This document shows, one piece after another, positions 45,723 to 58,600 of a DNA stretch of 64,000 nucleotides; the first letter of the stretch is position 1; each line of letters begins with the position of its first letter. The position numbers and the translations under genes were made by a program. Under the pieces are notes generated by a model. It was not told the origin of the DNA. It saw only the letters and a program-made list of their open reading frames with translations, and made no database searches. Origin of the DNA: Mytilus galloprovincialis (Eukaryota > Mollusca > Bivalvia > Mytilida > Mytilidae); assembly GCF_965363235.1 (NCBI RefSeq), contig NC_134840.1, positions 91,896,416 through 91,960,415 of the forward strand, in the 5' to 3' direction.

Positions 45723-46249
45723 AAAACAACTTTAATTTCATGCTTGAAATGCTCCTACTTATCACAAAAGATTATATTCTGCCATTTCAGAAAATTATAC
45801 AGCTTGTATACATAATAAATACTCTTATTTATGGTCCTAAAAATGTTAAACTAAAAGCTTTGATATAAATTGAAAAAAAATAATCTCAAAAATTTATTGA
45901 TTTTTCAATTCATCTATATTCAAAAGTACTTAACAATACTGAATCCACATGGGTCTGCTACTTTGACCTCTGTACTTGTATCATGAGAGAAACTTGACTT
46001 TTAAGGCTATCTTAATGCAAGCAATGACAATGCAAATACAAAATGATGGAGAAATGCTGCATGTTTTGTTTACATTATAACTACATTTCTTCACGCCAGA
46101 AAAATATTAATTTTAGTAATATGCCATTTTTAGAATGAAATAAATTTCTTATTTAATTTTTTTTTTAAATTAATGCATGTATTTCCTTACACAGTAAGAA
46201 AATCATTTATTTCATATGTTTTTATTATAAACAGAACAATTACCCCTTT
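45723..46249. other. Intergenic, no recognised feature
   Basis: AT-rich sequence between the 7-bp-duplication transposon and a dispersed repeat. Nothing recognised. Confidence 0.45.
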
Positions 46250-46690
46250 CCCTAAACTGACATAAAGTAGGCACTATGTAAAAGTTGATCTCAAAAATAT
46301 TTTTGTCAACAGCAAACAACAGGGTCAATGCCACTACTGGTGGAGTTTTAATTCCCTGAGGGTATCACCAGTCCAGTAGTCAGCACTTTTGTGCTGACAT
46401 GAATTATCATTTATATGGTCATATCTATAAATTGACTGTTTACAAAGATTTTGAATTTTTGAAATACTAAGGCCTTTCTACCTTAGGAATAGAGTATATA
46501 TGATGAGTTTATTTACCTTAGCTGTATTTGGCAAAACTTTAAAGAATTTTGGTCCTCAATGCTCTTCTACTTTGTACTTTATTTGGCCTTTTCAACTTTT
46601 TTGGAGAGTTGAGCATCACTGATGAGTCTTTTTGTAGACGAAACGCACTTCTGGCATCAATTCAGAATTTAATCCTGGTATCTATGTTGA
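46250..46690. repeat. Widespread bivalve-type dispersed repeat
   Basis: Contains the block 'gtagtcagcacttttgtgct' and the terminal block 'gtagacgaaacgcacttctg' with 'taatcctggtatctatg', which I recognise as a very common repeat of bivalve genomes. A short piece of the same end (catcctggtatctatgatg) occurs at 24690-24710. No coding potential. The class is not certain. Confidence 0.5.
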
Positions 46691-46963
46691 GTTTATTCTG
46701 AACTTAATCTTGAAAATTTTCACTTAAAAATTCTTTTTGACATACATTGTAAGTATTTCCGACTCACATTTGAGTTTGAATTTTAAAAAAATTCTCTGAA
46801 AAACTTAAAATCAGACACAAAACAACAAAAATAAATAGATTAAACAAGGGATTTATTTCTCTTTCAATTTTTATTTTCACGGCAGTATTTAAATATAAAT
46901 TGAACTTTTTTTGTATTGATTTAAAAATTATGAAGAACGGAAATCCACCAAAAAATATAATTG

Positions 46964-48988
46964 AACCAGATGCTCCGCAGGGCGTAGCTTTATACGACCG
47001 CAGAGGTTGAACCCTGAACGGTTGGGGCAAGTATGGACACAACATTCAAGCTGGATCCAGCTCTAAATTTGGATAGTGATTAAATAGTTGACACAGCATA
47101 GGTTTCTGACACAGAATGAATGTGTTCTAATGAACTTAAAATTTTTGTTTTCTCTTAGAGCAATTCACTATGCTGTTGAATATTAATCCTCTCAAAAAAA
47201 TGTTTGAAGAAATTTTCTTTTTATTTATGAAATTTCAAATGAGAAAATTGAACCCAATTTTTTTAATCACATCCCCCTTTCCCTTATTCCAAAACTAATC
47301 TCAATTAAAATTTCTAATGGAGTTTGCAACAATAACTACTCATTTAAATACATCATAAAATATTAAGATGTAAAAAAACTGCTTGTTATCACTGAATGGT
47401 AAAGATTATTTTAATTTATCAGTTGGTAGTAAAAAGTGAATATACATTGTATATTGTATATATAACAAAGATTTAAGTTGATTCTGGACAAATAAAGATA
47501 ACTCCAAAATAAAAAAAATTCTTACAATTAGATATTTCTTGCTTACTATTCTGGACAAAGAAAGATAACTCTAATTAAAAACAAAATTGCTATTTCACAA
47601 TATTTTGCAATAAGATATTTCTTGCCATTGCGCAATACTGTGCAATTGAAAAGACTTGCTATTGCACAAAACTTAATATAATAATTTTAGATCCTGATTT
47701 GGACCAACTTGAAAACTGGGCCCATATTCTTAGGGTTCTTTGATATGCTGAATCCAAACATGTACTTAGATTTTTGATTTAATCAAAAATCTAAGTACAT
47801 GTTTGGATTCAGCATATCAAAGAACCCCAAGATTTCAATTTTTGTTAAAATCAAACTAAGTTTAATTTTGGACCCTTTGGACTTTAATGTAGACCAATTT
47901 GAAAACAAGACCAAAAATGAGGAATCTACATACACAGTTAGATTTGGCATATCAAAGAACCCCATTTATTCAATTTTTGATGAAATCAAACAAAGTTTAA
48001 TTTTGGACCCCGATTTGGACCAACTTGAAAACTGGGCCGATAATCAAGAATCTAAGTACATTTTTAGATTCAGCATATCAAAGAACCCAAACGATTATTT
48101 TTTTGTCAAAATCAAACGAAGTTTAATTTTGGACCCTTTGGACCTTAATGTAGACCAATTTGAAAAAGGCACAAAAGTTAAAAATCTACATACACAGTTA
48201 GATTCGGCATATCAAAGAACCCCAATTATTCAATTTTGATGAAATCAAACAAAGTTTAATTTTGGACCCTTTGGGCCCCTTATTCCTAAACTGTTGGGAC
48301 CAAAACTCCCAAAATCATTACCAACCTTCCTTTTATGGTCATAAACCTTGTGTTTAAATTTCATAGATTTCTATTTACTTATACTAAAGTTATGGTGCGA
48401 AAACCAAAAAAAATGCTTATTTGGGACCCTCTTTGGCCCCTAATTCCTAAACTGTTGTGACCTAAACTCCCAAAATCAATACCAACCTTCCTTTTGTGGT
48501 CATAAACATTGTGTTTAAATTTCATTATTTTCTATTTACTTAAACTAAAGTTATTGTGCGAAAACCAAGAATAATGCTTATTTGGGCCCTTTTGTGGCCC
48601 CTAATTCCTACACTGTTGAAACCAAAACTCCCAAAATCAATCCCAACCTTTCTTTTGTGGTCATAAACCTTGTGTCAAAATTTCATAGATTTCTATTAAC
48701 TTAAACTAAAGTTATAGTGCGAAAACCAAGAAAATGCTTATTTGGGCCCTTTTTGGCCCCTAATTCCTAAAATGTTGGGACCAAAACTCCCAAAATCGAT
48801 ACCAACCTTCCTTTTGTGGTCATAAACCTTGTGATAAAATTTTATAGATTTATATTCACTTTTACTAAAGTTAGAGTGCGAAAACTAAAAGTATTCGGAC
48901 GACGACGAAGACGACGACAACGACGACGACGACGCCAACGTGATAGCAATATACGACGAAAATTTTTTCAAAATTTGCGGTCGTATAA
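46964..48988 (-). mobile_element. CGACCGC-family element, copy 2, with a palindromic rearrangement
   Basis: Inverted relative to the copy at 20902-22836 and colinear with it: hairpin end CCAGATGCTCCGCAGGGCG and CGACCGC at left, then the two kinds of tandem modules, the microsatellite (48897-48935) and the 5' end GCGGTCGTATAAA at right. It differs by a perfect 47-bp palindrome at 47733-47827. A 146-codon frame at 47799-48239 is made of module repeats and is not a gene. Confidence 0.7.
47733..47827. repeat. Perfect palindrome, 47-bp arms
   Basis: Left arm 47733-47779 and right arm 47781-47827 are exact reverse complements around a single T at 47780. The arms are one module of the CGACCGC family (tttgatatgctgaatc...tacttagatt), so a module was copied or flipped head to head. 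Confidence 0.9.
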
Positions 48989-49542
48989 AAATGGCATGAA
49001 AAATTCATGAATCACAAGCACTAAAAATATTACATAGCACAAATGAAAATCCAATTACACATGAAAAGTCAATAAGTCTCTTAGGTGGTATTTTGTAAGC
49101 AAACTTAAAGTGAACATCTCAAAATTGATTTTGTCAAATTTTTGAAGAATAAACCAATATAGTGAATCTTAAATAAAGTATGTTGAATTCAATTTTTTCC
49201 CCCAAATTAATATAAACTCTATAAGGAGACTAAGCTTAACATTGATGCAAGATTCATACTATTATAAGACGTTTCTTTTCTTGGTAATTAAATCTGAAAT
49301 TTGATTAATCATAAGCTATAGAAGCTTAATTATTTATTTCAAACTTCCTAAAAAAAAGTGTGGCCTTGCTTTGTTAAGGTTGCAGTTTTATAAGAAATAT
49401 TGCAGAGTATACCCTTCATTTTGAACTTATATAAATATAACTATGAATATCAACTTCTGGTAATTTCAAAAGGCAATTTGATCTTTGACATCTTTTGAAC
49501 ACATACAATATAAAACATAAGAACATCACGGTGGGAAACACG
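48989..49542 (-). other. RASA2/RASA3-like: Region 3' of the RASA-like stop
   Basis: AT-rich, no coding sequence. It should hold the start of the 3' untranslated region; I cannot place the polyadenylation site with confidence. It ends at the CGACCGC-family element. Confidence 0.4.
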
Positions 49543-49600
49543 TCATAACCGGGAATTTTCTTGGTACGATACAACACTTTCATCACCAAACGGTGCATCT
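49543..49600 (-). CDS. RASA2/RASA3-like: RASA-like last coding exon and stop
   Basis: 58 nt after acceptor TCTTTTTCAG, encoding [18 protein letters not shown] and TGA (49545-49543). The acceptor fits the phase of the previous donor. The open frame at 49416-49628 in another phase is a shadow. Confidence 0.75.
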
Positions 49601-52600
49601 CTGAAAAAGATAATGATAATATACACATTAATTAAACATGAGGCATTTGGATTTTGTTTTTTCAAAAATTAATACTTTGAAAATAGTAGGAAATATATCA
49701 ACTATAAGCAGTCCAGATGACTGTCTGAGATGTGGCAATGTTCATTAAAAATGGTTTGGTAGATTAAAATGTCATCAATTAATGGACAAAACTACCGGTA
49801 CTAGTGTAGATACAATAATTTTGTAATACTCATAATGTAAAAGACTACTTAAACAATGACTAAAACAATAATGCTTGAACACACTTACTGGATCAAAGGT
49901 TGATAAAATTTGTGCTAATACTGTCCAGTGACAGTAAGTCCTAAGTTGGATGGCATTCATTTGGATGTACTTGAAGATTAATATAAAACTAAGGGCAAAT
50001 TTAAAGCAAACATTCTTTTCAATGAAACAACCTGAGCAAAAACTCTTCACGGATGACATGACAATACACATATTGCAAGACTAAATTTCTTATTACTTAC
50101 ATTGAACCAATAACTGTATTCCGTTGTTTGTTTTTTCTGTATTGCATGTGTTCTTGTTCCAGACTTATGACACATTTAAGTACTTCATTGAGTGTAACAA
50201 AACACGTCTTTGTGTCTTCGATGTAAGGATGTTGGTAGTTATCTTCCCCTGTATAGACTTCCTGATCAGCACAGGCATCTGTAATAATATTTAATGTTGG
50301 ATTATAGTATGCTTGTAAAACTTATGATTTTAATTCGTTTTAGTCATGCTTTTAAAAAATGTGAATACATTGTACTGAGAAGCATGAAATTTTCAGAATG
50401 ATTTATTTTTGTCTATTTTTTTTGTGTAAGATAAAATCGTGAAAAATATGATCCTGCTTAAATTTGATCTTTAGAAAAGAGCAAAATCAGAGACAATAAA
50501 ATCATGAAAATAAATCCTCGACAAGATATGGCTGTAGAAATCTGGAATTTTAAACTCTTAAAAAGAAATCAACTTTTCAGTTTTAAAAGTTAACAACCTA
50601 ACTGTCTTTCTCATCTATATCCTTCAAAACAAAAGCTAAGCATGGCAAAAAAACTTGCAGCTGTGACTGTTATTAGACCTCAAAATTTTCATCTTTCTTA
50701 CAACATTAGATAAAGCACCAAAATCATATTTTAATTGGTTTTTAAATGATAAATTAGTAAGTTATTGTGTATAAAGAAATTTTAGAGTGCACATATTAGA
50801 AATTGGAATTTCAAAATGAACAATTATGAAAAAATAATGCAAGTTGCATATAATGCAAGTTGCATATAGTGCAAGTTGCATATAATGCTAAATATATAAA
50901 CAGTCATCTTGTGATTTTTTTTGTCCAAGTCTATTCATTTTTTTTTTATATTATACAACTTTAAATCAATAAATTGACTTAAAGAAAGAAAATAATGGTT
51001 GGTATCAAATTTTAATGAAAACAATAACATAAAAAACAAAAATGTGTCCCTGGTACATGGATGCCCCACTTGCACTATCATTTCCTTTGTTCAGTGAACG
51101 TGACATTGGGGTCAATACTCTTATTTTGCATTAAAATTAGAAAGATCATATCATAAGGAGCATGTGTACTAAGTTTCAAGTTGATTGGACTTCAACTTCA
51201 TCAAAAACTACCTTGACCAAAAACTTTAACCTGAAATGGGACGAACAGGTGAACAAACGGACGTACAAACCAGAAAACATAATGCCCCTCTAATATCGTA
51301 GGTGGGGCATAACAAACAGAGTAAAACAAAACTGTCTTTGTAAAAGTATACAAGTGTTTTAAAAAAAATGATACCTACAAAAAGGTTAACAACACTTACA
51401 GGCAACAACAAATCTATACAGTATTACTTTATGAACATCATCAAACTAGGTATGTATGACATGATAACTTTATAATTTTTGACTCTGGATTATATAATTT
51501 GTTGGCTGGTTGCCTTGGACATCATGGTACTGGGTCAAGTAAGAGCAACCAAAATAAGTAAAATCAAACATATATTCGGTTTAATTTGAGGGGAAAGTTA
51601 ACTGTTTTAAAATGATTTTGTAGTGAAAAAAAAAATGTCAAGGAGCTTATTTTCCCCCAAAATTGTACTTATTGAAAGCTTGGTTTTACTTCTTTAGCTT
51701 GCTCTTACCTGACCTAGTACCAAGATGTCCAAGTTAATCAGTCGACAAATTATATAAACTGAAGTCAAAAGTTGGTAATATGAAAATATTCTATAAGAGA
51801 TTGTTCTTTTTTTGTTAGAACAAAGCAATTTTAATAGGTGAAATTAAGTAATACATCAAACATCATGAACCATTACACAATCATAACATCTTACCCTTCC
51901 TTTCCATGACAGCTAAAACCATTATCAAATTTGTATCATTTGTATTTTATGATAAAACAGACAAAAAATTTTGTTTATCAAATTTATTCAAACATCATTT
52001 AAAATTCAAATAAACATATAATCATGTAAACAGTATGAAAAAATATATGATCTAAGGTACTTTTATTCAACTATTTGTAGTCTAAATATCAATTAGTCCA
52101 AATATTAATTATCAAGCATTCCAGAACAATATTTGATTTCTAGTGTGTTCTAAATTTACTTAACCTGAACATTTAATTTTTCTGATGTATATTGAAAATT
52201 TCGTGAAAATTTTTATGTTTTTTTTTAACGATAAAACATGGGGTTATGCAATATCTAAATTTACTTCTGTATTAAATTCCTTAACAGTTTGCCTATCTAA
52301 CTCTATTTCAATGCCTACCTTGCATGGCCTCTAATTTTTCTCTATTAGCTAAGAACTGGGAATGTATTTTCTCAACTTCTCTATCTGAATCAATAGAGAC
52401 CTGAATATCTGTAGCATGTAGACCACCAGACACTGGGGTACAACCTTCACAGGAAGATTCTATCTTCTTACAACTGTAAAGAAAGTCATGTGATACTAGT
52501 AATACATCCTGTCAAAATTTTTCAAATGAATTTATGATTTCAAAATCATTAAAAAAAATTCGGGCAGTGCAATTAAAAACAACAATTTCTTGCTGGACAG

Positions 52601-55600
52601 ATAAACAGACGGCTTTTCTGCCTTCAGACTAACCTAAATATGTATAAAATCAGTATTCAAAAGTATTTATCAGTGAAATAATGAGTGCACAACTAAAATG
52701 TCTTGATTGCTTATCATGATTAAATTTATGCTGAAAGTTTGTATTTACATTGTGTCATAGATCAAATTTATCAGTTGTATGTTCACTTGTGTTAATTTGT
52801 CTTTTGATCTTAGGTAGCAATACACAGTTAGGAGTTTAGTTTCGCATTTTGGCCCCTGTGGATTTTTCAAATAGGAAAGTTATTGTGTAATAAAATAAAT
52901 TTTTAGACAGATGAGTGCTAATTTAGCCTTTAAAGATGGTTTATAAGAGCATCAAGATTTTTTTACATGTTTTATGGGCTGTTTTCTGTTTGACAATCCG
53001 TATTTTCATAGCTAGACCGGCTATCGGTCCAGAAATTAATGTACTGTTTACAAACACTCTTTTTCTACACAAAGTTTTTGACACAATTTTACAAAAAATG
53101 AGACAAAAGACATATGATTTTCATTGGATTTGCTGAATGATATATGTACACAGTTTCAGAAAAGGTATTACTTCAAGCGATTGAAATTCTACTTTTAGCC
53201 AAATTTTAGGGAAATATGTGACATCTTTCCCCCCCCCTTTTTGCAATATTTTATAGCAAATAAATGCAGATTGTTGCCATGGATACACCAAAAAGAAATT
53301 ATATTTTACCATTTTATATACTGGATATAAAATCTATGGAAGATTCTGATTACATACATATGCCCATATATGACACAAACAGTAAGCTTGATATTGCAAG
53401 AAAGCAATGAAAAGGGGATGGTAAAATTCATAAGGGCAAATTTTAGTATTTTTTCCTAACTGTTTATTGCTACCTTACAGTGTGTCTTTCTATGTTGTGA
53501 TATTACACTATTGTTTCCAGTAAGGATACGTTTAAACTCCCTGTATTTGTTTATATCTGTCCCAAGTCAGGAACCTGATGTTCAGTGGTTGTTGTTTGTT
53601 GATGTGGTTCATAAGTGTTTCATGTTTTTTTATATAGACAAGACCAGTTTGTTTCCCCGTTTAAATGGTCTTACACTAGTCATTTTTTGGACCCTTTTAA
53701 GCTAGCTGTTTTCAGTGTGAGCCAAGGCTTCCTGTCTAAGACCGAACTTTACCCTATAATAGTATTTTATAGATTGTGACTTGAATGATTCCTCATTTTC
53801 TTATATTTTATAGGCAAGACACAAATTGTCCATGCTGATTCTTTCTAAAATAAGACATCACAGACAACCTACCATAACCAGTGTCCGTTGATATAAGCTG
53901 CTGGATGGAATGTCTTTAGTCGATTCTTGTTTCTGTTACACACTTTAGTTAAAATGGCCAACCTAAAGAAAAAGAGTAAAGGTAAGACTTCTAATTAACA
54001 AACCCAAATGAAAAAAAATTGTTGCAAGATTTTTAAAAGTTACATTTATTGCACTTTTTTGAAAGAGAGAGGGGAGACATTGTGACAAACAGATAGTCAG
54101 TCTCTCTTAGTTTCAGCTCTCTCATGAAATATCTACAACTGGTTTGTACAATTACTAAAAAAAGAAAGACTGAAAAGACAAAATCCACTGAAATGAGTTT
54201 TAAAAAAGCTGCTTGAATGGATCAATGAAAAACATGGTACATTTCTATCATTTTTTTTTTAAAGTCTTCTATGTCATAAAAAAAAAGCTGGTTAACTTAA
54301 CCAAATATGTAATATGTATTTCGTCTTCAATTTTTTCAAAGGTTCCTTAGCTTAACACTTTCATAGGTTTTGTTGAAATAACAATTTTATATGCTGCTTT
54401 TATCAATTCAGGTTGAAATGTTGTTCTAACTTGTTCATGATTCTTTAATGTCAAGGAACCAGCAATATTCAAACTTGATAGTGAAAAGCATCACTGATGT
54501 TTTACTAAAATATGTTTCTAGTCTATCTACAAAGGAATATCAAAAGAAGGGATCTCTTTCATGTTTTAAGTAAACTAATTACCATACATGTAGTTATATC
54601 TGTCACAAATATGTTCATAAAATGACGTTGAAAATAAATGCAAACAAGAATGTTGTACACGGATGCCCCACTCACACTATCATTTTCCATGTTTAGTGGA
54701 CCGTGAAGTTGGGGGTCAAAACTTTAATTTGGTATTTAAATTAGAAAGATCATATCATAGGGAACATGTGAACTAAGTTTCAAGTTGATTGGACTTCAAC
54801 CTCATCAAAAACTACCTTGACCAAAAACTTTAACCTGAACTTCACACTATCATTTTCTATGTTCAGTGGACCATGAAATTGGGTTCAAAACTTTAAATTG
54901 GCATTAAAGTTAGAAAGATCATATCATGGGGAACAATGTGTACTAAGTTTAAAGTTGATTGGACTTCAACTTCATCAAAAACTACCTTGACCAAAAACTT
55001 TAACCTGAAGTGGGACGAATGGACGAACGAATAGATCGACAAACAGACTGACGAACAGAGGTATAGACCAGAAAACATAATGCCCCTCTACTCTCGTAGG
55101 TGGGGCATGAAAATAGCTTATTAACATCTTGATTATAAACCTACCTTTGAGATCTAATTCTAGCATAGCAATGTATTTTGTATAATGTATATATATTCTA
55201 TTAATCACACATTATAATATGCAAACTTGCCAACCTTATACAGAGCACACAACACAATCAAGGGCAGTATGAAGTTAAACTACAAAACTAAAATGTTAAT
55301 TTTCACACATTTCACTTTAATTATTTCAAGAATAACTGTTTTTCAGACAAAGTTGCTCTACGAAGGCTTTGACTATTTGAATAACATAATTCCTTATGTG
55401 GCTCTTTATGCTTTTCAAGTTTTAGTAGTTCCAAAATGTAAATTACTCGAAGATATTTTTTAAGCTATGCTTGTTTATCACATTAATTCTAATGAAAAAT
55501 AATTGAAATACAACTGAATGCAAATTGAACTACTTATACCATTTTTCCAAAAATCAAAGTAATTCACTGGACTATGAAAAACGAGACATTGTGCCAGCCT

Positions 55601-58600
55601 CAAAATCAAAAATCAAAAAAATCAAAATCAAAAAAATAGGAAAAGGGGTAAGTGAAATCCACTGGAAACAAACTATGATGTTGGGTCATTACAAACTATT
55701 ATGTTGGGTCATTAATAACCTTAAAAAAGATTTCCCCAATGTAAATGATTTCAGACTATGACAGAAAAATTAAAAGTTCTGTAAGTTAATTGTTAATTCA
55801 GAAATTTTATGATTGATTTCTTTTATGAATGACCTGAATAAAAAAATGTTAGTAAATTTCACACAGCAAAATATGTGTTGCACATCAAAATAAAACAAAA
55901 TGTGCTACCAACTGCCAGAAATATATTAATTCAGAGCATTTTATAAATGTGCTACATTTGTTTTTTGCATACCAATTACCTTACAATTTTCTTTACTATA
56001 AAACAAATAAAGAAACTAACATAAGTAATGTATGTTCCCATTAAAAATCTGTATAAAATGTTCTTTTGATGCACTGTCAAGAATTTGAAATAATTATAAT
56101 GTCAAGGAATCCTATTGGCAAGCAAATGCCTTTAGATTCAAAATTGTCATCCCATTGATTTCATGGAAATAGTAAATAGGTAAATTGCTGCAATGGTGTA
56201 TCTAATGTTTTTGATATTCTTTAAGACTGTTAAAATAAGTACTTGAACTTCAAAACTTGATATTAAGGTTCATTTCTGTTTCTTTCAAAGTGAATCTTGT
56301 GCGACTGTCATACAAGTGAGGGGATTAGCCAGCTATTAAACCAAGTTTACTCCACCATTTCTTACATCAGAAAATGCCTATACCATGTCAGAAATATGAC
56401 AGTTGTTATCAATTCATTTGATGTGTTTGAGCTTTTATTTTGCCATTTGATTACTGACTTTCCCTTTTGAATTTTCCTCGGAGTTCAGTATTTTTGTTAT
56501 TTTACTTTTTTATATGGTTCATATCTTATTCCCCCAAAGTCTAACAAACTTTACCATTCTTTCTCTTCCACACAGTTATTTGCCTGGATATACAAAGCTC
56601 TCTCAGGTTGAATCACTTGGAACATCTAGAAAATATCATATGTTTATTCATCAGAATCTATTTAAAACCTTTAAATTTATAAATATATTATATATCTTTA
56701 ATGTATAAATTCATCACTAATTCACCAGATTGTGTTCTGAACATAGCCATATTTTTAGCAGAGGAAACAATTTCAATCTTATGTTTGTGTGGATTAACAT
56801 ACATATTGTGTTTCCATCCTTTCCTTACAGGATTTGACAATGCTTTGTTCTTATTTCTGTTTTAAAAACCTTTTTGGGATACTGTGGATTCATTATTATT
56901 CGTTGGATACCAATTTTTGTGGTTTTCGTGGGTACAGGTGAACCACGAATTCAAATGTTCAACGAATTACACATTTTATATAAGCTATGTTTGCAGACAT
57001 TGACAAAACCACGAAATCAAATACCCACGAACATGCTTGTTTTCCTAAATCCACGAAAATTGATAGCCACGAAAATAAATGAATCCACAGTACTAAGGTT
57101 CAGTCGTAATATTTAAAAAATTTGGAAACTGAAATTTCATTGGTTGTTCTAACAAATATCAGGAGGCAGACATTTTGAACATACTTATGATTTTGGATAA
57201 GTAAGAATATGATGGTTTTTTTTCTGTATGTTTAACACCACAGCGATGGAAGTTTTTAACAACCTTGACTGGCTATACAGCCCTTGCAAGGTTGGTTTAA
57301 CACCATGTATAGTACCCTTAACTATATCAGTTTTCATTGAAAGAGGAAGTGTAAGTATTTGGAGAGAAGCAGAGTTACACATAAAAAATAACCAAAATAT
57401 CAAAGGCTATGTATGCAACGTATAACATCCTAAAAGAGTACAGTATTGTATGAAGATAATTTTAAGTGTCCAGACTTTCTCACTAATTATTGCAACTTTT
57501 TTCATTGTTGTTTCATGTTTGTTATTTTCAAATCATAGAATATGTTTTGCATATAAAGTATTTCTCTAATGTCAGTACTGTCTAATGGGATATGATGTTC
57601 AAAATAAACAGTAGAAACATCCAAAAACTTCCACTGCAATTACACAACTTTATTGCCAATGACTCTAACACTTAACAATTTATATAGTACCAGGTATTAT
57701 TTATCTGAAGATTTGATCTCATATGTTCTGCTGTAAAACTTGTAGATTACAGACTGAAAGAAACTTATTATTATAAAGAGTTTCTTACATATTTCATTTT
57801 GAATGATTCTTCTTGCAGTGTTTCCACAGCCAGAATGTCTTCTATAGGGATTTCATATAACGGATTGTCTCCCCTGTTTTTTGAATAGGAGAGTTTTTGA
57901 TTGGTCAAACAGAAATGTCTTCTTTTAAAGTTCTTCACTTTAAGTATTCTTTTACGTCCCTGAGCTCTTTTGATTAATGTCCTGAAAAGAAAATTGATAT
58001 TTTTTTATATATCTATATTATTAAACGAGAAGACCTCATTTTGTGTGTCGCTTCTCTTCTTTCCACAATAAATTAATCAACACGCCTCTGTGTCCTATGG
58101 GTACAGAGCATAGTCGCATTTGTCATCCATTTATATGATTATTCAGATTGAGTTATTTTGGGAGAAAACGAGAAAAAAAGGCATCCGGATATTGTCCCGT
58201 CATTGGACGAAATTTAAGTCAGATTAGACTTCCGGTTTGCGTTTTTATGCCCCATTTAGGGGCATTATGTTTTCTGGTCTGTGCGTCCGTTCGTCCGTTC
58301 GTTCGTCCGTTCGTTCGTCCGTCTGTCCCGCTTCAGGTTAAAGTTTTTGGTCGAGGTAGTTTTTGATGAAGTTGAAGTCCAATCAACTTGAAACTTAGTA
58401 CACATGTTCCTTATGATATTATCTTTCTAATTTAAATGCCAAATTAGAGTTTTGACCCCAATTTTACGGTTCACTGATAGAAAATGATAGTGCAAATTTC
58501 AGGTTAAAGTTTTTGGCTTCAGGTTAAAGTTTTTGGTCAAGGTAGTTTTTGATGAAGTTGAAGTCCAATCAACTTGAAACTTAGTATACATGTGCCCTAT

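Larger units (their letters stand above)
50279..52318 (-). other. RASA-like intron with a minisatellite and one repeat element
   Basis: Holds a palindromic minisatellite at 50833-50889 and an ATGCCCCAC-family element at 51032-51312. The paired blocks at 51530-51545 and 51710-51725 (tactgggtcaagtaagagc and its inverse) suggest a small inverted-repeat element at about 51490-51770. Otherwise AT-rich, no exon seen. Confidence 0.5.
53963..57788 (-). other. RASA2/RASA3-like: RASA-like intron(s) that should contain a missing PH exon
   Basis: The exon before ends in phase 0, whereas the exon after begins with the third base of a codon, so splicing them directly would shift the frame. A further exon with length 3n+2 is expected here for the last PH strands. 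I scanned the minus strand and found no convincing candidate. The interval does hold an ATGCCCCAC element (54641-55113) and a MITE (56882-57090). Confidence 0.55.

Noticed and set aside
47799..48239. 146-codon open frame with repeated SKNP and LILDPLD motifs
   Set aside because: It is the translation of tandem modules of the CGACCGC family; the other copy at 21600-22120 is not open, and the composition follows the DNA repeat.
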